A DNA stretch of 64,000 nucleotides from Carnobacterium_B sp045617425 (GCF_045617425.1 NZ_JAZLIO010000018.1:124001-188000); one strand, 5' to 3'; counted from the first letter of the stretch, positions 25,916 through 35,045 are shown. Notes: generated by a model from the letters alone, not told the origin. A program made the numbers and translations.

Positions 25916-27033
25916 TCACTCTCCGTTTCTACTTGTCCATTATCAATCAAAAAAATTTTGGGAGTTTCCAGCATATTTTCCTTTATTCCATCTAAACTAG
26001 TTGTCGTTAAGAACGTTTGAACTTTATTTTGAATTGCTTTCAATAAATGCGTTTGGCGTTCATCATCCAGCTCGGATAGGACATCATCTAGTAATAAGAC
26101 GGGGTATTCACCAGTCATTTCTTTCATCAAATCGATTTCAGCTAACTTCACACTTAAAGCTGTCGTTCGTTGTTGACCTTGGGAACCATAGGTTTGAACA
26201 TTTCTCCCATTCACACTAAACTTAAGATCATCTCTATGTGGACCGAAAACAGTTGTTCGCTGCTCTAATTCTCTTTGTCTACCTTGCGTATAAGCGCCCA
26301 TTAAATCTGAATAAATCTGTTTTTTATCTGTTTCGTTTGTGATTTTCAAGCTACAAGAATACCCAATTTCAAGAATTTCTTTCTGCTTAGAAATTTCAGC
26401 ATGAACAGGCCTGGCCCAATTCTCTAATTTTTTTATAAATGAAAAACGCTCTACTAAAATAGCCGCTCCAAACTCAGCTAATTGTTCCGTTAAAATATCC
26501 AAAAAAGTTAAATCTTTTACTTTTTTTAGACTTAATTGTTTTAGATAGCTGTTTCTTTGTTTTAAAAGATGCTGATACTGCACGAGATGATGTAAATAAA
26601 TAGGGCTCATCTGCCCCATTTCCATATCTAAAAATTTTCTTCTGACAGAAGGCGAACCTTTTACCAAAGACAAATCCTCTGGAGCAAATAAGATAACATT
26701 TAGATTTCCAATGTATTCACTTAATTTTTTTTGCTCCAAATGATTAAACTTTGCCTTTTTTCCTTTTTTAGAAATAGATATTTCAAGTGGAAAACTTGTG
26801 TTTTTCTTTTGAATTCTTCCACTCACTCGTGCAAATTCTTGTTCCCATCGAATGGTTTCTTTATCATTTGCAGTTCTATGGCTTCTTGCCATTGCTAATA
26901 CGTAAATAGCTTCCATCAAACTTGTTTTTCCTTGGGCGTTTTCTCCTAAGAAAACATTGATTCCTTTAGAAAAGATAACTTCAGCATGTTCGTAATTTCG
27001 ATAATTGGAAAGATGAATCTCTTTCAATAACAT
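25912..27033 (-). CDS. recF: RecF recombination mediator
   Basis: The protein has 373 residues of an SMC-like ATPase: Walker A GENAQGKTSLMEAIY (30-), RTANDKETIRW, LLLDDVLSELDDERQTHLL (signature and Walker B) and FLTTTSL. It loads RecA at single-strand gaps. It starts in the yaaA stop (TAATG overlap) and is coupled to gyrB. Confidence 0.97.
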   Translation of the reverse strand: MLLKEIHLSNYRNYEHAEVIFSKGINVFLGENAQGKTSLMEAIYVLAMARSHRTANDKETIRWEQEFARVSGRIQKKNTSFPLEISISKKGKKAKFNHLEQKKLSEYIGNLNVILFAPEDLSLVKGSPSVRRKFLDMEMGQMSPIYLHHLVQYQHLLKQRNSYLKQLSLKKVKDLTFLDILTEQLAEFGAAILVERFSFIKKLENWARPVHAEISKQKEILEIGYSCSLKITNETDKKQIYSDLMGAYTQGRQRELEQRTTVFGPHRDDLKFSVNGRNVQTYGSQGQQRTTALSVKLAEIDLMKEMTGEYPVLLLDDVLSELDDERQTHLLKAIQNKVQTFLTTTSLDGIKENMLETPKIFLIDNGQVETESE

Positions 27034-27284
27034 TATTTTCCTTCCTCATTTGCCTTAGCAGTTTCATTTTCTGACTGGATAAAGAATGTTCCTTCACCAG
27101 GTATTTCAACTACAGAACCAGGATAAAGTTTTTTACCTCTGCGATCTTCAACTTCGTTATCAAGAAGGACTGTATGTTCAGATAAATACCACTTTGCCAT
27201 TCCACCACTGCTAATAATGTTTTCATGTTTTAAAAATTGTCCCAGTGTAATAAATTCACGATCAATTTTAATGGTTTTTTTCAT
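27033..27284 (-). CDS. yaaA: YaaA, S4-like RNA-binding domain protein
   Basis: The protein has about 83 residues with an S4-like domain: FITLGQFLKHENIISSGGMAKWYLSEHTVLLDNEVEDRRGKKLYPGSVVEI. Small S4 proteins between dnaN and recF are conserved in Firmicutes; a ribosome assembly or RNA role is suspected but unproven. The ATG at 27284 has TAGGTG six bases upstream; the in-frame GTG nine bases earlier is inside the SD. A perfect 7-bp hairpin precedes the gene. Confidence 0.92.
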   Translation of the reverse strand: MKKTIKIDREFITLGQFLKHENIISSGGMAKWYLSEHTVLLDNEVEDRRGKKLYPGSVVEIPGEGTFFIQSENETAKANEEGK

Positions 27285-27312
27285 TTTTTTCACCTACTTT
27301 TCAATAAAATAA

Positions 27313-27331
27313 GCGTGGAGATAATCCACGC
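27313..27331 (-). other. Hairpin in the yaaA leader
   Basis: GCGTGGA / TCCACGC with a 5-base loop, followed on the minus strand by TTATTTTATTG. It could be a weak terminator or attenuator between dnaN and yaaA. Confidence 0.5.
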
Positions 27332-27500
27332 ATTACGCTGCCGCTTATTAATACTATTATACTCTTTTTTTGCCAATAGTACAAATGAATCTAAAAATAA
27401 CCCTACTATTATCGATTTTAAGCAAAAGATAAAAAAAGACCTTAAATCCTCCATAATTGCTTAAATCGAAAAAAACATGGTTATTCGGCGTATATATAAA

Positions 27501-27536
27501 AAAAACTACTTTTCAGTTGCCTGAAAAGTAGTTTTT
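27501..27536 (-). terminator. Terminator after dnaN
   Basis: A perfect 16-bp stem AAAAACTACTTTTCAG / CTGAAAAGTAGTTTTT with a 4-base loop, ten bases after dnaN. It separates dnaA-dnaN from yaaA-recF-gyrBA. Confidence 0.93.
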
Positions 27537-27546
27537 CTGAATATTC

Positions 27547-28689
27547 TTAAAAAGTTCGAACTGGAGTAATCAATTGAATAAAATCTTGATCGTTTTCACT
27601 AGGAACTAAAATAAATGGACGAACTGGTGAAGTGAACTTTATTTTAATGTCTGTTTGGCCAAAAGTTCTCAATGCATCCTTCATATAATCTGGGTTAAAG
27701 GAAAGTTCGATTGGTTCTCCTTCAACAGATTGATAGTCTAATTCCTCCTTAACATTTCCAACATCAGGTGAATTTCCAGAAATTTCGACCAAGTTAGGAT
27801 TGATTGTAATTTTTACAACATTATTTTTTCCTTCATGTGAAAGTAACGAAGCACGTTCGATCGAACCTAATAAAGAACTAGCATTAAAGCTGATTTCTGT
27901 TGAAGAATTATCAGGAATCAAACGTTTTGTATCAGGATAGTACCCTTCTAGCAAACGAGAATAAAAATACATGTTTTCTGATTTAAACAATACTTGATTT
28001 TCAGTGATCATCATTTCAATAGTATCTGAATTTTCATCTAATGTACGAGACAACTCAATTAAACTTTTACCAGGAATAATAATATTGTATTTTTTTGAAG
28101 CCTGCTCATCATTCATTTCTAATGGAATCACACGTTGACTTAAGCGGTGGCTATCTGTAGCAACTGCTAAAAACTTACCATTTTCAATAACTATATTTAC
28201 TCCGGTAAGTATTGGACGACTTTCATGAGTTGAAATAGCAATAACAGTTTGTCCAATCACTTGCTTAAATAAGTTAACAGGTAAAGTAAATGATTCTTTT
28301 GTATCAATGATTGGCAAATGAGGGTAATTATTAGGATCTAGTCCATTAATAGTAAATGAAGCAGTTGCAGAAGTAATCAATGCTTGAAAATGATCTAGTA
28401 TTTCAATAGTCATTGTTTCTTCAGGAAGTTTTTTTACAATTTCACTAAAAAAGCGTGCTTGTAAAACAATTCCTCCAGTTTTTTCAATAATTAATAAATT
28501 ATCTTCTTCAGATACAGGAATGAATGCTTCAATAGAAATATCCGAATCACTACCTGTTAAAGTTAATCCTTCATCATTTGCGATAATTTTTAAACCGGTC
28601 AGTATCGGAATAGTTGTTCTTGAGGAAATTGCACGTTGTACATCGGATAAGCTTTTTAAAAAGGCACTTCTTTTAATTGTAAATTTCAT
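27547..28689 (-). CDS. dnaN: DNA polymerase III beta sliding clamp
   Basis: The protein has about 380 residues: MKFTIKRSAFLKSLSDVQRAI, RPILTGVNI, ATDSHRLSQR and the C-terminal FILVPSENDQDFIQLITPVRTF typical of DnaN. It forms the dimeric ring clamp. The ATG at 28689 follows TGGAGG by nine bases; the TTG that would extend it overlaps the SD. The upstream spacer holds the predicted origin unwinding element. Confidence 0.98.
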   Translation of the reverse strand: MKFTIKRSAFLKSLSDVQRAISSRTTIPILTGLKIIANDEGLTLTGSDSDISIEAFIPVSEEDNLLIIEKTGGIVLQARFFSEIVKKLPEETMTIEILDHFQALITSATASFTINGLDPNNYPHLPIIDTKESFTLPVNLFKQVIGQTVIAISTHESRPILTGVNIVIENGKFLAVATDSHRLSQRVIPLEMNDEQASKKYNIIIPGKSLIELSRTLDENSDTIEMMITENQVLFKSENMYFYSRLLEGYYPDTKRLIPDNSSTEISFNASSLLGSIERASLLSHEGKNNVVKITINPNLVEISGNSPDVGNVKEELDYQSVEGEPIELSFNPDYMKDALRTFGQTDIKIKFTSPVRPFILVPSENDQDFIQLITPVRTF

Positions 28690-28734
28690 TAAATTTACCT
28701 CCAAATATAGTTTAATTTATTTTAATAAGTTCTT

Positions 28735-28860
28735 TAGTAATAGTAGTAGGGCTTGTTGATACTGTGGAAAACTAATGAAACCTTTTTAGTTGCAAGGTTT
28801 TACACATGTGGATAACCTGTTAGCAAAAAAAGGATAAGTCTATTAGTTATGCACATGTGT
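28735..28860. other. oriC: oriC, dnaA-dnaN part: DnaA boxes and DnaA-trio unwinding element
   Basis: On the minus strand a DnaA box TTTTCCACA (28771-28763) is followed by a 13-base spacer ending in GCC, then CTACTACTATTACTA (28749-28735). On the plus strand this is TAG-TAA-TAG-TAG-TAG. Box, GC-rich spacer and trios in that order match the basal unwinding system described for B. subtilis. A perfect box (TTATCCACA) lies at 28815-28807 and a near match TTATGCACA at 28847-28855. Confidence 0.8.
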
Positions 28861-28872
28861 AAAAGAAAAAGA

Positions 28873-30210
28873 TTACGCTAATTTTTTCTTTATATCGTTA
28901 ATCTCTTCTTTTAATTGGTCATCGGTCGACAAAGCATGAACAATTTTTTCGTATGCATGAATAACAGTTGTGTGATCCTTTCCACCAAATTCAGCTCCTA
29001 TTTTAGGTAGTGAATTTGATGTAAGTTCTCTAGATAAATACATAGCAATTTGTCTTGGTAAAACAATCGATTTAATTCGTTTCTTACCCTTAAGATCAGC
29101 AATAGATAACTGATAATATTTACTGACAGCATTTTGAATGTCCAAGATGGTCAGTGTGGTTGGTTTTGCTGAAGGCAACATACTTTTTAAGGCATCGGCA
29201 GCGAGACTAGTTGTAATGTCGCGACTTTCGATAGCTGCATAAGCTTGTACACGAACTAAAGCACCTTCTAATTCTCTAATATTTGAATCAATTTGGCCAG
29301 CGATATAACTTAAGGTGTCACCTGGAATTTCTAACCGTTCAGCATTGGCTTTCTTCCTTAGAATCGCAATACGTGTTTCCAAATCTGGTGGTGTAATGTC
29401 TACTGATAATCCCCATGCGAATCTTGATACCAATCGTTCTTGTAACTTAGGAATTTCATTAGGCAAACGATCACTAGTCAATACGATTTGTTTTCGATCA
29501 TCATATAAAGCATTAAAGGTATGGAAAAATTCTTCTTGCGTTCCTTCTTTATCTGCAAAAAATTGAATATCATCTACTAGAAGCAAATCAACACTACGGT
29601 ATTCATTTCTAAATTTTTCTTGTGTTTTATTTTGAATGGAATTTATAAAGTCATTTGCAAATGTTTCACTACTAACGTACTTCACTCGTGCATCTGGGTT
29701 TAGCAGTAACATTTGGTGACCTATAGCATGCATCAAATGGGTTTTTCCAAGTCCAACTCCACCATAGAAAAATAAAGGATTATAAATTGTTCCAGGTTCT
29801 TCTGCAACGACTAAAGCCGCAGCGTGAGCCATTTGATTTCCTTTACCTATAACAAACGTATCAAAAGTATATTTAGTATTTAATTGAATATCTTTTTTAA
29901 AGAGGGTTTTTTTAGGGACCTCATTACGTAAATTTTTATTTACTAAATTGCTTGCTTCTTGTTCGTTTTTAATAATAAACAATGGAGAAATTTCACGACT
30001 GGAGTATTCATAAATATTTTCAACAATACGAGTAGCTAAGTTATTTTCCCAATATTCTTTATGTAAAGAAGAAGGGACTTCGATAATAATGTTGTTATCC
30101 GTGATACGTATGGGGCTTGCACTTTCAATCCATGTATCATAGCTAACTTTGGAGAGCGATTCTTTGAATTTTTCTTTTAGAAAAATCCAGAGTGTTTGTA
30201 AATCGTCCAA
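28873..30210 (-). CDS. dnaA: Chromosomal replication initiator DnaA
   Basis: The protein has 445 residues: domain I (1-80), a short linker, AAA+ domain with Walker A YGGVGLGKTHLMHAIGH (149-) and Walker B LLLVDDIQFF, and domain IV with the box-binding signature FGGKDHTTVIHAYEKI. It opens the origin and loads helicase. The start is TTG, with AAGGAGG seven bases upstream. DnaA boxes flank both sides, which allows autoregulation. Confidence 0.98.
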   Translation of the reverse strand: MDDLQTLWIFLKEKFKESLSKVSYDTWIESASPIRITDNNIIIEVPSSLHKEYWENNLATRIVENIYEYSSREISPLFIIKNEQEASNLVNKNLRNEVPKKTLFKKDIQLNTKYTFDTFVIGKGNQMAHAAALVVAEEPGTIYNPLFFYGGVGLGKTHLMHAIGHQMLLLNPDARVKYVSSETFANDFINSIQNKTQEKFRNEYRSVDLLLVDDIQFFADKEGTQEEFFHTFNALYDDRKQIVLTSDRLPNEIPKLQERLVSRFAWGLSVDITPPDLETRIAILRKKANAERLEIPGDTLSYIAGQIDSNIRELEGALVRVQAYAAIESRDITTSLAADALKSMLPSAKPTTLTILDIQNAVSKYYQLSIADLKGKKRIKSIVLPRQIAMYLSRELTSNSLPKIGAEFGGKDHTTVIHAYEKIVHALSTDDQLKEEINDIKKKLA

Positions 30211-30264
30211 AACAGAACCTCCTTATAAAATGTGTCTAAGTCATTTTAGCACTTTTATAAATAG

Positions 30265-30574
30265 TTTTCCACAAGTAGTTTTTTTAACAGAAAATTTGTC
30301 CACTCCCTGTAAATAAAGTTTTCCACAAGACATGATAGGCAGTGTATAACTTTTTTTTATAGCAAATAAACGTTTAGTTTTGTGGATAACTATGTATAAC
30401 AAAAGATTGTTCTGATAATGTTTTTGGAGGTTATCCACAAAAAAATATTGGTGGTGGATAAGGTTTTTGCACAGCTTGTTTGTATGTGGATAACCAGGTG
30501 ATAACTAGGGGATAACAAAAATTAAAAAAAAGTCATACATAAGCTTGTGGATAATGTTATGCACCTGTGGATAT
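30265..30574. other. oriC: oriC, DnaA-box cluster upstream of dnaA
   Basis: Boxes matching TTATCCACA exactly: 30389-30381 (minus), 30431-30439 (plus), 30493-30485 (minus), 30554-30546 (minus). One-mismatch boxes: TTTTCCACA at 30265-30273 and 30319-30327 (plus), TTATCCACC at 30461-30453 (minus), ATATCCACA at 30574-30566 (minus). The whole 620-base spacer between dnaA and rpmH is AT-rich and carries no gene on either strand that I can support. Confidence 0.95.
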
Positions 30575-30732
30575 CTTTAATAGAATGAAAAAAAATACAT
30601 AAATCTTATTAAGTCTTAATTAAAGAAGAAGAAATTTAGGGTTTATAAAAAGAATTTGCAAAAGATAGTTTCCTAATAAGCAAAAATATGCTATCATACT
30701 GGAGTGAATGAATAAAAATAGGGGAATTGTGC

Positions 30733-30762
30733 TTGACAAGACTATTTTTTCTTCGTTATAAT
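30733..30762 (+). promoter_or_regulatory. SigA promoter of rpmH
   Basis: TTGACA (30733-30738) and TATAAT (30757-30762), both consensus, with an 18-base spacer. The start would be about 65 bases before the rpmH ATG. Confidence 0.85.
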
Positions 30763-30832
30763 AATCTAGACTGTCTTGGGGTAATTTAAAATAGAATAAT
30801 GAGAGATAGTTTTTACAGGAGGTGTATCACGT

Positions 30833-30967
30833 ATGAAAAGAACTTACCAACCTAAAAAACGTAAACGTCAAAAAGTACATGGTTTCCGTAAACGCATGAG
30901 TACTAAAAATGGACGTAATGTATTACAAAGTAGACGCCGTAAAGGTAGAAAAGTATTGTCTGCATAG
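30833..30967 (+). CDS. rpmH: 50S ribosomal protein L34
   Basis: This 44-residue gene begins MKRTYQPKKRKRQKVHGF and ends RRRKGRKVLSA, the full L34 family pattern. AGGAGG lies ten bases before the ATG. It is the first gene on the rightward side of the origin, followed by rnpA as in nearly all bacteria. Confidence 0.98.
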   Translation: MKRTYQPKKRKRQKVHGFRKRMSTKNGRNVLQSRRRKGRKVLSA

Positions 30968-30999
30968 ATCACTGAACGTTTCAGTGGTCTTTTTTTTTT
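30967..30999 (+). terminator. Terminator after rpmH
   Basis: Stem GATCACTGA / TCAGTGGTC (one G-U) with a short loop, followed by TTTTTTTTTT. Confidence 0.88.
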
Positions 31000-31016
31000 A
31001 GGATTTGAATAAAAAA

Positions 31017-31062
31017 GTACTCAGTGGCTGTTTATAATGTAAACAGCTACGGAGTATTTTTA
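31017..31062 (+). terminator. Second hairpin between rpmH and rnpA
   Basis: TGGCTGTTTA / TAAACAGCTA core with an outer TACTC/GAGTA closure, followed by TTTTTAAT. It makes two terminator-like hairpins in a row before rnpA. Confidence 0.65.
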
Positions 31063-31127
31063 ATACTTATTCCATTAAATGGGAACGGGTTTATACCAAT
31101 TTATTATAGAGATGAGAGGTTATTTTA

Positions 31128-31466
31128 ATGAGGAAAACCTATCGTGTCAAAAAAGAAGCTGAATTTCAAAAAGTTTTTCATCATGGCAAATCAACAGCAA
31201 ATCGTCAATTTGTCATTTACGTATTAGATAAGAAGGACCAACCACATTTTCGTGTTGGAATATCCGTTGGTAAAAAAATAGGAAATGCTGTTATGCGGAA
31301 CAAAGTTAAAAGAAGCATTCGACAAAGTTTAACAGAGTTGAAACCGCAATTAAAAGCAGAAAAAGATTTTATCGTAATTGCTCGAAAACCAGCAGCAGAA
31401 ATGACAGTGCAAGAAACAAAAAAAAGCTTGATGCACGTGTTAAAACTTGCTAAATTATTAAGATAG
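31128..31466 (+). CDS. rnpA: Ribonuclease P protein component
   Basis: The protein has 112 residues: KTYRVKKEAEFQKVFHHGKSTANRQFVIYV, then the RNR motif region GKKIGNAVMRNKVKRSIRQSL, which binds the P RNA. It assists 5' maturation of tRNA. Twenty-eight bases separate it from yidC. Two hairpins upstream suggest its level is set independently of rpmH. Confidence 0.97.
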   Translation: MRKTYRVKKEAEFQKVFHHGKSTANRQFVIYVLDKKDQPHFRVGISVGKKIGNAVMRNKVKRSIRQSLTELKPQLKAEKDFIVIARKPAAEMTVQETKKSLMHVLKLAKLLR

Positions 31467-31494
31467 ATTGATTTATTAGAGTGGGGGACAAAAT

Positions 31495-32325
31495 GTGAAT
31501 AAACGTAAGCGATTACTTCTTTTGTTAGGAACAGTGCTATTAGCAGTCGTTTTGGTAGGTTGTGGTACTTCACCTATTACAGAACAAAGCACAGGGATTT
31601 GGGATAAATATGTTATTTTTAATTTCTCTCGTGTTATTATTTGGTTATCTAATTTATTTGGTGGAAGTTATGGAGTAGGGATAATCGTCTTTACCTTAAT
31701 TATTCGATTAATTCTTTTACCTGTTATGCATGGTCAAACCAAAAGTACTCGAAAAATGACTGAACTTCAACCGCAACTAAAAGAATTGCAAGCGAAATAT
31801 GCTTCTAAAGATACAGATACTCAAAATAAATTAAAAGAAGAAACTTCTAAATTATATTCAGAAGCAGGCGTCAACCCTGTAGCTGGATGTTTGCCATTGC
31901 TCATTCAAATGCCAGTCCTAATTGCCATGTATCAAGCAATAAGCCGTACAGAAGTTTTAAAAACAGGAAACTTTTTATGGATGAATCTAGGAGCACCAGA
32001 TCCATACTTTATTTTGCCTATATTAGCTGCAATATTAACATTTGCAACGACTAAGTTATCTACTATGAGTCAAGCAGAGGCTAATTCGACAACAACTACT
32101 ATGCTCTACGTAATGCCCGCTTTAATCTTATTTATGGGTATTACATTACCGAGTGCATTATCATTATACTGGGTAGTTGGAAATGCGTTCTCTGTGGCAC
32201 AAACATTATTATTAAATAATCCTTTTAAAATAAAAAAAGAGCGTGATGAAAAAATAAAAGCTGAACGAGATCGTCAACGAGCTCTTGAAAAAGCACTAAA
32301 ACCGAAGAAAAAGAAAAAAAAATAA
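31495..32325 (+). CDS. yidC: YidC/OxaA membrane protein insertase (lipoprotein type)
   Basis: The protein has 276 residues. A lipoprotein signal ends in LVGCGTS (lipidated Cys23), and five TM helices follow, with the 60KD_IMP core (GIIVFTLIIRLILLPVM, SEAGVNPVAGCLPLLIQMPVLIAMYQAI, LYWVVGNAFSVAQTLLL). The tail is strongly basic with a poly-Lys end, which helps ribosome contact. It inserts membrane proteins with or without Sec. The start is GTG after GGGGGA. This is the SpoIIIJ/YidC1 locus, next to khpB. Confidence 0.96.
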   Translation: MNKRKRLLLLLGTVLLAVVLVGCGTSPITEQSTGIWDKYVIFNFSRVIIWLSNLFGGSYGVGIIVFTLIIRLILLPVMHGQTKSTRKMTELQPQLKELQAKYASKDTDTQNKLKEETSKLYSEAGVNPVAGCLPLLIQMPVLIAMYQAISRTEVLKTGNFLWMNLGAPDPYFILPILAAILTFATTKLSTMSQAEANSTTTTMLYVMPALILFMGITLPSALSLYWVVGNAFSVAQTLLLNNPFKIKKERDEKIKAERDRQRALEKALKPKKKKKK

Positions 32326-32359
32326 AGCGATAAAAAATGGGGAGAATGGAGGCAGGCAG

Positions 32360-33154
32360 ATGGATAAGTACACAGCTCAAGCTGAAACAATAGAGGAAGC
32401 TACTCAAAAAGCATTGAAGAAACTAGGAATCGTTAAAAAAGAAGCTTCTATTGAAATAATAGATCCAGGCAGAAAAGGAATTTTTAAAATAGGTAAGAAG
32501 GATGCAGTTGTAATGGTCACTAAAATGGCAACAAACAACAATGTGAAAGAAATCTTTCAAGAAACATCTATTAAAGAGGAAACTTTTAATCCAGAATCTG
32601 ATTCAATCCAAGTTGAAACTGTACAAGAAAAAGCACCGACTTTGTTAGAAGTGAATCATTTAGAAACGGATCCTCTTTCTACCGTATCTAGCATGGAAAG
32701 AAATGATGAGCAAGCAATCAAAATGGTAGCAGATTATCTTCAAGACATCACGCAAAAAATGGGTATTTCTAGTACTGTAGCGGTAGAAGTAACAAAAGAT
32801 CAAGTCGTGTTTCAATTTGAAACAGAAAAAGCGGGTTTGATCATTGGGAAACATGGTAAAGTATTAAATGCTTTACAATCGTTAGCTCAAGTGTTGCTTC
32901 ATCGTCATGCTAAAACAAAATTTGTTGCTATTGTGAATGTTGGAGATTATCGTGAACGTCGTGAAAATGCTTTGAGAGAGCTAGCTGAGCGAACTGCTTT
33001 GAAAGTTCGACGTACAAAGCAACCTGTATTCTTAGAACCTATGCCTGCTTCTGAAAGAAAACAAATTCATTTTTATTTAAGTAAAGATGATTCTGTTATT
33101 ACTCATTCTGAAGGCAATGAACCTCACCGTTATTTAGTCGTTGAATCAAAGTAA
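32360..33154 (+). CDS. khpB: KhpB (Jag/EloR) RNA-binding protein
   Basis: The protein has 264 residues: Jag-N domain (1-50, ITAQAETIEEATQKALKKLG-like start and GKKDAVV), an acidic linker (55-115), a KH-II domain (about 120-190, IGKHGKVLNALQSLAQVLL) and an R3H domain (about 195-262, RREN...RTALKV, ERKQIHFYL, EPHRYLVV). With KhpA it binds many RNAs and affects cell elongation and division. It closes the rpmH-rnpA-yidC-khpB run; a strong terminator follows. Confidence 0.96.
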   Translation: MDKYTAQAETIEEATQKALKKLGIVKKEASIEIIDPGRKGIFKIGKKDAVVMVTKMATNNNVKEIFQETSIKEETFNPESDSIQVETVQEKAPTLLEVNHLETDPLSTVSSMERNDEQAIKMVADYLQDITQKMGISSTVAVEVTKDQVVFQFETEKAGLIIGKHGKVLNALQSLAQVLLHRHAKTKFVAIVNVGDYRERRENALRELAERTALKVRRTKQPVFLEPMPASERKQIHFYLSKDDSVITHSEGNEPHRYLVVESK

Positions 33155-33180
33155 CTAAATTTTTCTATAGAGAAAATAAT

Positions 33181-33226
33181 AAAGAAAGAATTCGGCCAGC
33201 ACGATCAACCGAATTCTTTCTTTTTT
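33181..33226 (+). terminator. Terminator after khpB
   Basis: Stem AAAGAAAGAATTCGG / CCGAATTCTTTCTTT with a 13-base loop and a TTTTT tract. Confidence 0.92.
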
Positions 33227-33325
33227 TGTAGTGTAGTTGCTATTTAAGACAAAAGTCTCATAGGACGATTGGAAAAAATCCTGTATAGTAAGTAGTAAAT
33301 AATGAAAGATAAGTAGGTGCGTAAA

Positions 33326-34024
33326 ATGGTTAAAATTATGATTATTGAAGATGATTTGGTAATTGCTTCAAGTTTACAAGAAGAGTTAACAAAATGGCAA
33401 TATGATGCGTTCTATGTAACAGACTTTAATAGGGTTATGGATACGTTCACACATGAAGCACCTCAATTAGTCTTAATCGATATTAAACTGCCCTATTTTA
33501 ATGGCTATTACTGGTGTACAGAAATTCGCAAAATCTCACAAGTACCGATTATTTTTGTTTCTTCTCAAAGTGAACGAATGGATATTGTGATGGCTATTCA
33601 AATGGGAGCAGATGACTTTATTAGCAAGCCATTTGATTTAACCGTTGCTCTAGCGAAGATACAAGCACTATTGCGAAGAACGTATGATTTTACGGGAAAT
33701 GATTCTTATCTAAGCTATCAGCAAGTCTATCTAAAAACGAATGAATTAAAGATTTACTTTCAAGATCAAGAAGTTGAACTGACAAAAAATGAAATGAAAA
33801 TTTTAGAAGTCTTATTTCTACAAAAAGGGGCATTTGTTTCCCGAGAAGCAATTATGATGAAATTATGGGAAAATGATTCATTTATTGATGATAATACATT
33901 AGCAGTCAATATCAATCGTCTACGAAAAAAACTGGCAGAATTGGACTTGACTTCATTTATTGTCACAAAAAAAGGCTATGGGTATGGGCTACAAAAGGAT
34001 GATGACTCTAATGAAATCGACTAA
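33326..34024 (+). CDS. BceR-type response regulator
   Basis: The protein has 232 residues of the OmpR class: IIEDD at the N-terminus, phospho-acceptor Asp52 in LIDIKLPYFNGYYWC, FVSSQ, DDFISKPF, and a winged-helix C-terminus LTKNEMKILEVLFLQKGAFVSREAIMMKLWEND. The PYFNGYYWCTEIRK stretch is typical of BceR/GraR/VraR-like regulators tied to peptide-sensing ABC transporters. The ATG at 33326 has TAGGTG six bases upstream. The next gene overlaps its end by 14 bases. Confidence 0.93.
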   Translation: MVKIMIIEDDLVIASSLQEELTKWQYDAFYVTDFNRVMDTFTHEAPQLVLIDIKLPYFNGYYWCTEIRKISQVPIIFVSSQSERMDIVMAIQMGADDFISKPFDLTVALAKIQALLRRTYDFTGNDSYLSYQQVYLKTNELKIYFQDQEVELTKNEMKILEVLFLQKGAFVSREAIMMKLWENDSFIDDNTLAVNINRLRKKLAELDLTSFIVTKKGYGYGLQKDDDSNEID

Positions 34025-35036
34025 TAAAGTGATAGATATTCTCAAGGCATTTATAAAGGCTAACTATTCGTTCTTTTTAGCATATGTACTTAACCTAGGT
34101 GTGTTTAGCTTTATTTATATATTAGGGCAATTGCCATTGTACTTTTTAGTATTTAGTATTGAATTTTCGCTTTTTATAGGAGGATGTTTCTTCTTGTTTA
34201 AATTTTCAAGGTACTATAAACGATTTCGATTGTTGGAAAGATTAAATAAAGACCCAATAGATACATTGAAGCAACTGTCATCGAATCGTGATCTTAGTGA
34301 AGATTTTTTTCATCTTAAAATTGAAAACTTAATAGGAGAAATAAAACAAATCAAAAAAAAGAGTCTACAACGCAATTCATCTCAAATGGACTATTTTACC
34401 TTGTGGCTGCATCAGATCAAAACACCCATTTCAGCTATTAGCTTATTGATGCAACGGGATACTAAATCACTATTTAGCCATCAAATGGAACAAGAGTTAT
34501 TGCAGATTGAAAACTATACACATATGGCTTTGAATTATTTAAAAATAGAACAAAGTGGTTCTGATTTGGACTTTGTACAAGTTTCGCTTGATCGAGTCAT
34601 CAAAGAAACGGTTAAAAAGTCTTCAATTCTATTTATTTATAAACATATCCAATTAAATTACCAAGAAACCAATAAGTTTGTTTTATCAGATGAGAAGTGG
34701 TTAAAGGTATTAGTAGAACAAATTGTTTCTAATAGCCTAAAATATACTCCAGAAGGCGGTAGGATAAAAATTTATATGAACCCAACTAAAGAAGACCAAC
34801 TCATTATTGAAGATACAGGTATTGGCATTCGCTCTGAAGATTTGCCGCGTATTTTTGAACGGGGTTATTCTGGTTTTAATGGAAGAGTACATGAAAAATC
34901 AACAGGACTTGGTTTATTTCTTAGTCAGGAAATTACAAAACGCCTTGGTCATGAGATGTCAATAGAGTCAACTGTAGGAAAAGGCACTAAAGTAATGATC
35001 GATTTAGCCCGAACTTCACTAATAAAAGATTATTAA
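34011..35036 (+). CDS. BceS-type intramembrane-sensing histidine kinase
   Basis: The protein has about 341 residues. Two TM helices near the N-terminus (about 19-38 and 43-64) are separated by only a few residues, so there is no real extracellular sensor. The H-box LWLHQIKTPISAISLL carries His134, and the HATPase domain has VSNSLKYTPEGG, IEDTGIGI and STGLGLF. This layout defines BceS-like kinases, which read the flux state of their ABC transporter. I place the start at the ATG at 34011, with AAAGGA upstream; longer starts lie deep inside the regulator gene. Confidence 0.93.
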   Translation: MKSTNKVIDILKAFIKANYSFFLAYVLNLGVFSFIYILGQLPLYFLVFSIEFSLFIGGCFFLFKFSRYYKRFRLLERLNKDPIDTLKQLSSNRDLSEDFFHLKIENLIGEIKQIKKKSLQRNSSQMDYFTLWLHQIKTPISAISLLMQRDTKSLFSHQMEQELLQIENYTHMALNYLKIEQSGSDLDFVQVSLDRVIKETVKKSSILFIYKHIQLNYQETNKFVLSDEKWLKVLVEQIVSNSLKYTPEGGRIKIYMNPTKEDQLIIEDTGIGIRSEDLPRIFERGYSGFNGRVHEKSTGLGLFLSQEITKRLGHEMSIESTVGKGTKVMIDLARTSLIKDY

Positions 35037-35045
35037 TATTGAATC

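Noticed and set aside
31217..31573. 118-residue minus-strand ORF opposite rnpA and yidC
   Set aside because: It is antisense to two well-supported genes, lacks an SD and shows no family pattern.
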